A DNA stretch of 64,000 nt from assembly GCF_026965555.1 (NCBI RefSeq), contig NZ_CP114040.1:4092001-4156000 (forward strand), given 5' to 3'. Shown piece after piece: positions 60,728 to 64,000 of the stretch (the first letter of the stretch is position 1; each line of letters opens with the position of its first letter). The position numbers and the translations under genes were made by a program. The stretch comes from Nannocystis punicea. GTDB lineage: Bacteria; Myxococcota_A; Polyangia; Nannocystales; Nannocystaceae. The notes under the pieces were generated by a model. The model searched no databases, was not told where the DNA came from, and saw only the letters and a program-made list of their open reading frames with translations.

Positions 60728-62833
60728 ATGAACGTCATCACCGAGACCTGCGCCGTCGGCGAGGTCCAGATCAGCATCGAGACCGGCAAGCTCGCCAAGC
60801 AGTCCAGCGCCGTCGTCGTGCGCTGCGGCGAGACAGCCGTGCTCGTCACGGCGGTCAGCAGCAAGGAGCCGAAGGACCTGCCGTTCCTTCCGCTCACCTG
60901 CGAGTACCGCGAGTACCCGGCCGCCGCCGGCAAGATCCCCGGCGGTTATTTCAAGCGTGAAGGTCGCCCCACCGAGTGGGAGACGCTGACCTGCCGCTTC
61001 ATCGACCGGCCGATCCGGCCGCTGTTTCCCAAGGGCTACCGCAGCGACACCCAGGTGATCGCCACCGTCCTGTCGCACGACAAGGTCCACGAGCCCGACA
61101 TCCTGGCGATCACCGGCGCCTCGGCGGCGCTGCACATCAGCGACGCCCCGTGGGCCGGCCCGATCGCCGGCGTCCGCGTCGCCCGCGTGCAGGGCAAGCT
61201 GGTCGCGTTCCCGTCGTGGGACCAGATGAAGGTCGCCGACATCCTGCTGGTCGTGGCGGCCAGCCGCGACGCGATCGTCATGGTCGAGGGCGGTGGCGAT
61301 CAGGTGGCCGAGAAGGACATGATCGACGCCCTCATGTTCGCGCACGAGGCGGCCCAGCCGCTGCTCGAGGCGCAGGAGCGCCTGCGCGAGCACGCCGGCA
61401 AGCCCAAGCGCGTGCACGTCGACCCGGTCGTCGACGAGGCGTTCCGCGCCGAGGTCATGACCGCGGCCGACGCCGACGTGCGGGCCGCGTTCTCGATCAC
61501 CGGCAAGCACGAGCGCCGCGACGCGCTCGCGGCCGCCAACAAGAAGGTGCTCGAGCGCTTCGCCGCCAGCCACCCCGAGCGCACCGGCGAGGTGCTCGCG
61601 GCGCTGGGCAAGCTCGAGAAGAAGGTCGTGCGCAGCCGCGTGATCAAGGAGGGCCGCCGGCTCGACGGTCGCGGCACCCGCGACGTGCGTCCGATCTACA
61701 TCGAGGCCCACCCGTTCCCGCGGCCGCACGGCTCGGCGCTGTTCCAGCGCGGCGAGACGCAGGCGCTGGCGACCGTCACTCTCGGCACCGAGAGCGACGC
61801 GCAGCGGCTCGACACCATCCGCGGCGACGTCACGCGCAACTTCATGCTGCACTACAACTTCCTCCCGTTCTGCACCGGCGAGGCCAAGCCGATCCGCGGC
61901 CAGTCGCGCCGCGAGGTCGGCCACGGCGCGCTGGCCGAGCGGGCGCTGAAGTACGTCCTGCCGGCGCACGAGAAGTTCCCGTACACCATCCGCATCGTCA
62001 GCGAGACGCTCGAGTCGAACGGCTCGTCGTCGATGGCGGCGGTGTGCGGCGGCTGCCTGGCGATGATGGACGCCGGCGTGCCGATCAAGGCGCCGGTCGC
62101 CGGCGTCGCCATGGGCCTGATGCAGGAGGGCGGCGAGATCGCCATCCTCTCCGACATCCTCGGCGACGAGGATCACCTCGGCGACATGGACTTCAAGGTG
62201 ACCGGCACCAAGACCGGCATCACCGCGCTGCAGATGGACATCAAGATCGAGGGCCTGACCCGTCAGATCCTCGAGGCCGCGCTGGACCAGGCGCGCGAGA
62301 GCCGGCTGCACATCCTCGGCAAGATGCTCGAGGTGCTGGCCGAGCCGCGCGCGGACATCAGCAAGCACGCGCCGCGCATCGTCACGATGCAGGTCAAGGT
62401 CGACAAGATCCGCGAGGTCATCGGCCCCGGCGGCAAGACGATCCGCGCGATCATCGAGCAGACCGGCTGCGTCATCAACATCGAGGACTCGGGCCGGGTG
62501 GCGATCGCCAGCAACGACATCGCCCAGATCGAGCGGGCCAAGCGGCTCATCGAGGGCCTCATCGCCGAGCCCGAGGTGGGCGCGACCTACCACGGGGTGG
62601 TCAAGCGGATCGTCGACTTCGGCGCCTTCGTCGAGATCCTCCCGGGCACCGACGGCCTGGTCCACATCTCGGAGCTCGAGGACAAGCGCGTCGACCGCGT
62701 GACCGACGTGGTCCAGGAGGGCGACGAGGTGGTCGTGAAGGTGATCAATGTCGATCCCACCGGCAAGATCCGCCTCAGCCGCCGCGCCGCCTTCGGAGTC
62801 GACCCCTCCGAGGTCCAGAACCTGCGAGGGTGA
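60728..62833 (+). CDS. pnp: Polyribonucleotide nucleotidyltransferase (PNPase)
   Basis: 701 residues from ATG 60728. Two RNase PH domains, the second with the catalytic set around RNFMLHYNFLPF, SNGSSSMAAVCGGCLAMMDAG and DILGDEDHLGDMDFKVTG. Then a KH domain (IREVIGPGGKTIRAIIEQTG) and an S1 domain (YHGVVKRIVDFGAFVEILPGTDGLVHISEL). It degrades RNA 3'-5' with phosphate. Lies 180 bases after rpsO, behind the terminator. Confidence 0.98.
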   Translation: MNVITETCAVGEVQISIETGKLAKQSSAVVVRCGETAVLVTAVSSKEPKDLPFLPLTCEYREYPAAAGKIPGGYFKREGRPTEWETLTCRFIDRPIRPLFPKGYRSDTQVIATVLSHDKVHEPDILAITGASAALHISDAPWAGPIAGVRVARVQGKLVAFPSWDQMKVADILLVVAASRDAIVMVEGGGDQVAEKDMIDALMFAHEAAQPLLEAQERLREHAGKPKRVHVDPVVDEAFRAEVMTAADADVRAAFSITGKHERRDALAAANKKVLERFAASHPERTGEVLAALGKLEKKVVRSRVIKEGRRLDGRGTRDVRPIYIEAHPFPRPHGSALFQRGETQALATVTLGTESDAQRLDTIRGDVTRNFMLHYNFLPFCTGEAKPIRGQSRREVGHGALAERALKYVLPAHEKFPYTIRIVSETLESNGSSSMAAVCGGCLAMMDAGVPIKAPVAGVAMGLMQEGGEIAILSDILGDEDHLGDMDFKVTGTKTGITALQMDIKIEGLTRQILEAALDQARESRLHILGKMLEVLAEPRADISKHAPRIVTMQVKVDKIREVIGPGGKTIRAIIEQTGCVINIEDSGRVAIASNDIAQIERAKRLIEGLIAEPEVGATYHGVVKRIVDFGAFVEILPGTDGLVHISELEDKRVDRVTDVVQEGDEVVVKVINVDPTGKIRLSRRAAFGVDPSEVQNLRG

Positions 62834-62837
62834 GGGA

Positions 62838-63290
62838 ATGTCGCACGTCCAGCCGACCTTGCTGGTCCGCAAGGTCCATGCCCGGGCCGAGCTGCCGCGC
62901 CGGATGAGCGCAGAGGCGGCCGGGATGGACCTGGCGGCCTGTCTGCCGGACGGGCCCGTCGAACTGGCGCCCGGGGAACGCCGTTTAATTCCCACGGGCG
63001 TCGCCGTCGCTATCCCGAGCGGACACGAGGGTCAGGTGCGTCCGCGATCGGGGCTGGCCCTGCGGCACGGGCTCTCGATCGTGAACGCACCAGGTACAAT
63101 CGACGCCGACTATCGTGGGGAGCTCAAGGTCATCCTCGTCAATCTCGGGGCCGCGCCGTTCGTCGTCGCGCACGGCGAGCGGATCGCTCAGCTCGTGGTC
63201 GCCCCTGTCGTCTTCCCCGCGGTCGTCGAGGTCGAGGACCTCCCGACGGCCGCTCGTGGTGATGGTGGCTTCGGGAGCACCGGCGTCTAG
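62838..63290 (+). CDS. dut: dUTP diphosphatase
   Basis: 150 residues. All five trimeric-dUTPase motifs are seen: AGMDLAAC, RPRSGLALRHG, NAPGTIDADYRGEL, GERIAQLVVAPV and the C-terminal GDGGFGSTG arm that closes over the active site. It turns dUTP into dUMP and pyrophosphate. The ATG is four bases after the pnp stop, with GAGGG just ahead. Confidence 0.96.
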   Translation: MSHVQPTLLVRKVHARAELPRRMSAEAAGMDLAACLPDGPVELAPGERRLIPTGVAVAIPSGHEGQVRPRSGLALRHGLSIVNAPGTIDADYRGELKVILVNLGAAPFVVAHGERIAQLVVAPVVFPAVVEVEDLPTAARGDGGFGSTGV

Positions 63291-63305
63291 CCGCGGGAGC
63301 GTCTC

Positions 63306-64000
63306 ATGGATTTGAGCGCCGGCACTTCGTTCGAACAGCACACCACGCTGTGCGGCCGCTTCGAGCTCATGCGCGAGGAGCCGGCCAACACCGGCGTGCA
63401 GTTGTTCGGCCCCACGCTCGCGGTCCTCGACACCCAGACCGGCGAGCCCGCTCGCGCCTGTGTCCTCGACGCCGCGCTGTTGCCCACGCCCGAGGCCCGC
63501 GCCGCGTTCGTGCGCGAGCTCGGCGAGCTCGGCGAGCTGCAGGACTCGGCGCTCGTGCCCCAGGTCTTCGTCGGCCAGGACGGCGAGCGCGTGGTCGTCT
63601 GTTACGACCCGCTGCAGGGCGCCTTCGCGTTGCGCGACATGGACGACGGCCCGCGCTCGTCGGACCTCGCCAACGAGCTACTGCGGCTCGCGCGGCAGCT
63701 GGCGCGCGCCCTCGCGACCTTGCACGACCGCGGCCGCGTCCACGGCATGCTCGCCGGCGAGGCGGTGTTCGTCGGCCCACGCGGCCCCGCGGCGTTCCAG
63801 CACGGGTTCGCCCCGCTGTGCGCCCGCGCCGAGCTCGAGCGGCGGTGGAGCTCCATCGATCAGGCGCTGCTGGCCCCCGAGGTGCTGGCGGGCGGCGGCT
63901 TCACGCCGGCGTCCGACACCTACGCGTGGGGCGTGGCGCTGATGGAGTTCGCCTCCGGTCTGCGCGGCGCCGCGGCCCTCCGCGCCGCCGAGCCGCCGGG
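63306..64000 (+). CDS. Degenerate Ser/Thr kinase-like protein (3' end outside window)
   Basis: Open from ATG 63306 (GGGAGC about seven bases upstream) to the window edge, at least 231 residues. LLRLARQLARALATLHDRGRVHGMLAGEAVFVG sits where protein kinases have the HRD catalytic loop, but it reads VHGML and lacks the Asp and Lys. QALLAPEVLAGGGFTPASDTYAWGVALMEFASG matches the APE and DxWxxG subdomains. The glycine loop and VAIK Lys are not recognisable. It looks like a pseudokinase; the remaining part might carry other domains. Starts 15 bases after dut. Confidence 0.7.
   Translation, partial: MDLSAGTSFEQHTTLCGRFELMREEPANTGVQLFGPTLAVLDTQTGEPARACVLDAALLPTPEARAAFVRELGELGELQDSALVPQVFVGQDGERVVVCYDPLQGAFALRDMDDGPRSSDLANELLRLARQLARALATLHDRGRVHGMLAGEAVFVGPRGPAAFQHGFAPLCARAELERRWSSIDQALLAPEVLAGGGFTPASDTYAWGVALMEFASGLRGAAALRAAEPP

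Overview
Organism. The window is very GC-rich, with G or C at nearly every third codon position. It carries several marks of the Myxococcota and most resembles the Nannocystis/Plesiocystis side of that phylum. Two secreted proteins end in MYXO-CTERM-type sorting tails (Cys-rich motif, short hydrophobic stretch, Arg cluster). One of them has the Thr/Gly/Asp-rich linker typical of that group. There are also FHA, PP2C and kinase-like signalling proteins, many lipoproteins, and a TPR-histidine kinase. The genus is an inference; no rRNA or tRNA is visible.

Layout. 1-4072: end of a TPR/histidine-kinase gene, a degenerate receiver protein, a thioesterase, a small lipoprotein and a MutH/Sau3AI-like nuclease. 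4073-4583: an A-rich island unlike the rest of the window. 4584-9058: argC-argB, an M20 peptidase and a CNNM/CorC transporter. 9059-18270: Smr protein, a MYXO-CTERM metzincin-like protein, a lipoprotein serine protease, yebC-ruvC-ruvA and a recD2-type helicase. 18313-26892: an LTD lipoprotein, an LLM flavin monooxygenase with an ATP-grasp partner, an outer-membrane barrel, a PAS-STAS protein and two paralogous envelope proteins. 27091-35000: an OmpR-type two-component pair, a lipid kinase, a HEAT-like protein, a DUF2167 protein and dacB. 34970-44498: an M4/M36-type protease, an HTTM pair and a phospholipase-C-like protein with its lipoprotein partner. 44771-52509: FHA + PP2C, deaminase, epimerase, LRR protein and a nitrilase/ECF sigma/NrsF operon. 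52723-64000: rimP-nusA-ylxR-infB-rbfA-truB, rpsO, pnp, dut and the start of a degenerate protein kinase.

The most unusual signal is a family of short palindromic elements, called here CATG-14 arrays. The unit is a ten-base near-palindrome of the form GGNCANGNCC followed by four free bases, so the anchor tetranucleotide (CATG, or variants CCTG/CAGG, GCTG/CAGC, AATG/CATT) recurs every 14 bp. Two neighbouring units fold into a hairpin with a 7-bp or longer stem and a tetraloop, often TTCG. Arm changes are often compensated in the partner arm. I found about 50 loci with 2-6 units, both in gaps (often just after a stop codon) and inside reading frames. Fourteen is not a multiple of three, so successive units are read in different frames, and the genes stay open. 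The elements also sit inside longer tandem repeats of 36, 45, 87-98 and 102 bp. I saw none in infB, rbfA, rpsO, pnp or dut. No transposase or recombinase is encoded in the window.

How genes work together. Arginine genes overlap by ATGA, as do ruvC-ruvA, the two-component pair, the nitrilase-sigma pair and the lipoprotein/phospholipase pair, indicating translational coupling. The rimP-truB cluster has the classical transcription/translation operon order. Ahead of rimP there is a terminator hairpin that a competing pairing could relieve.
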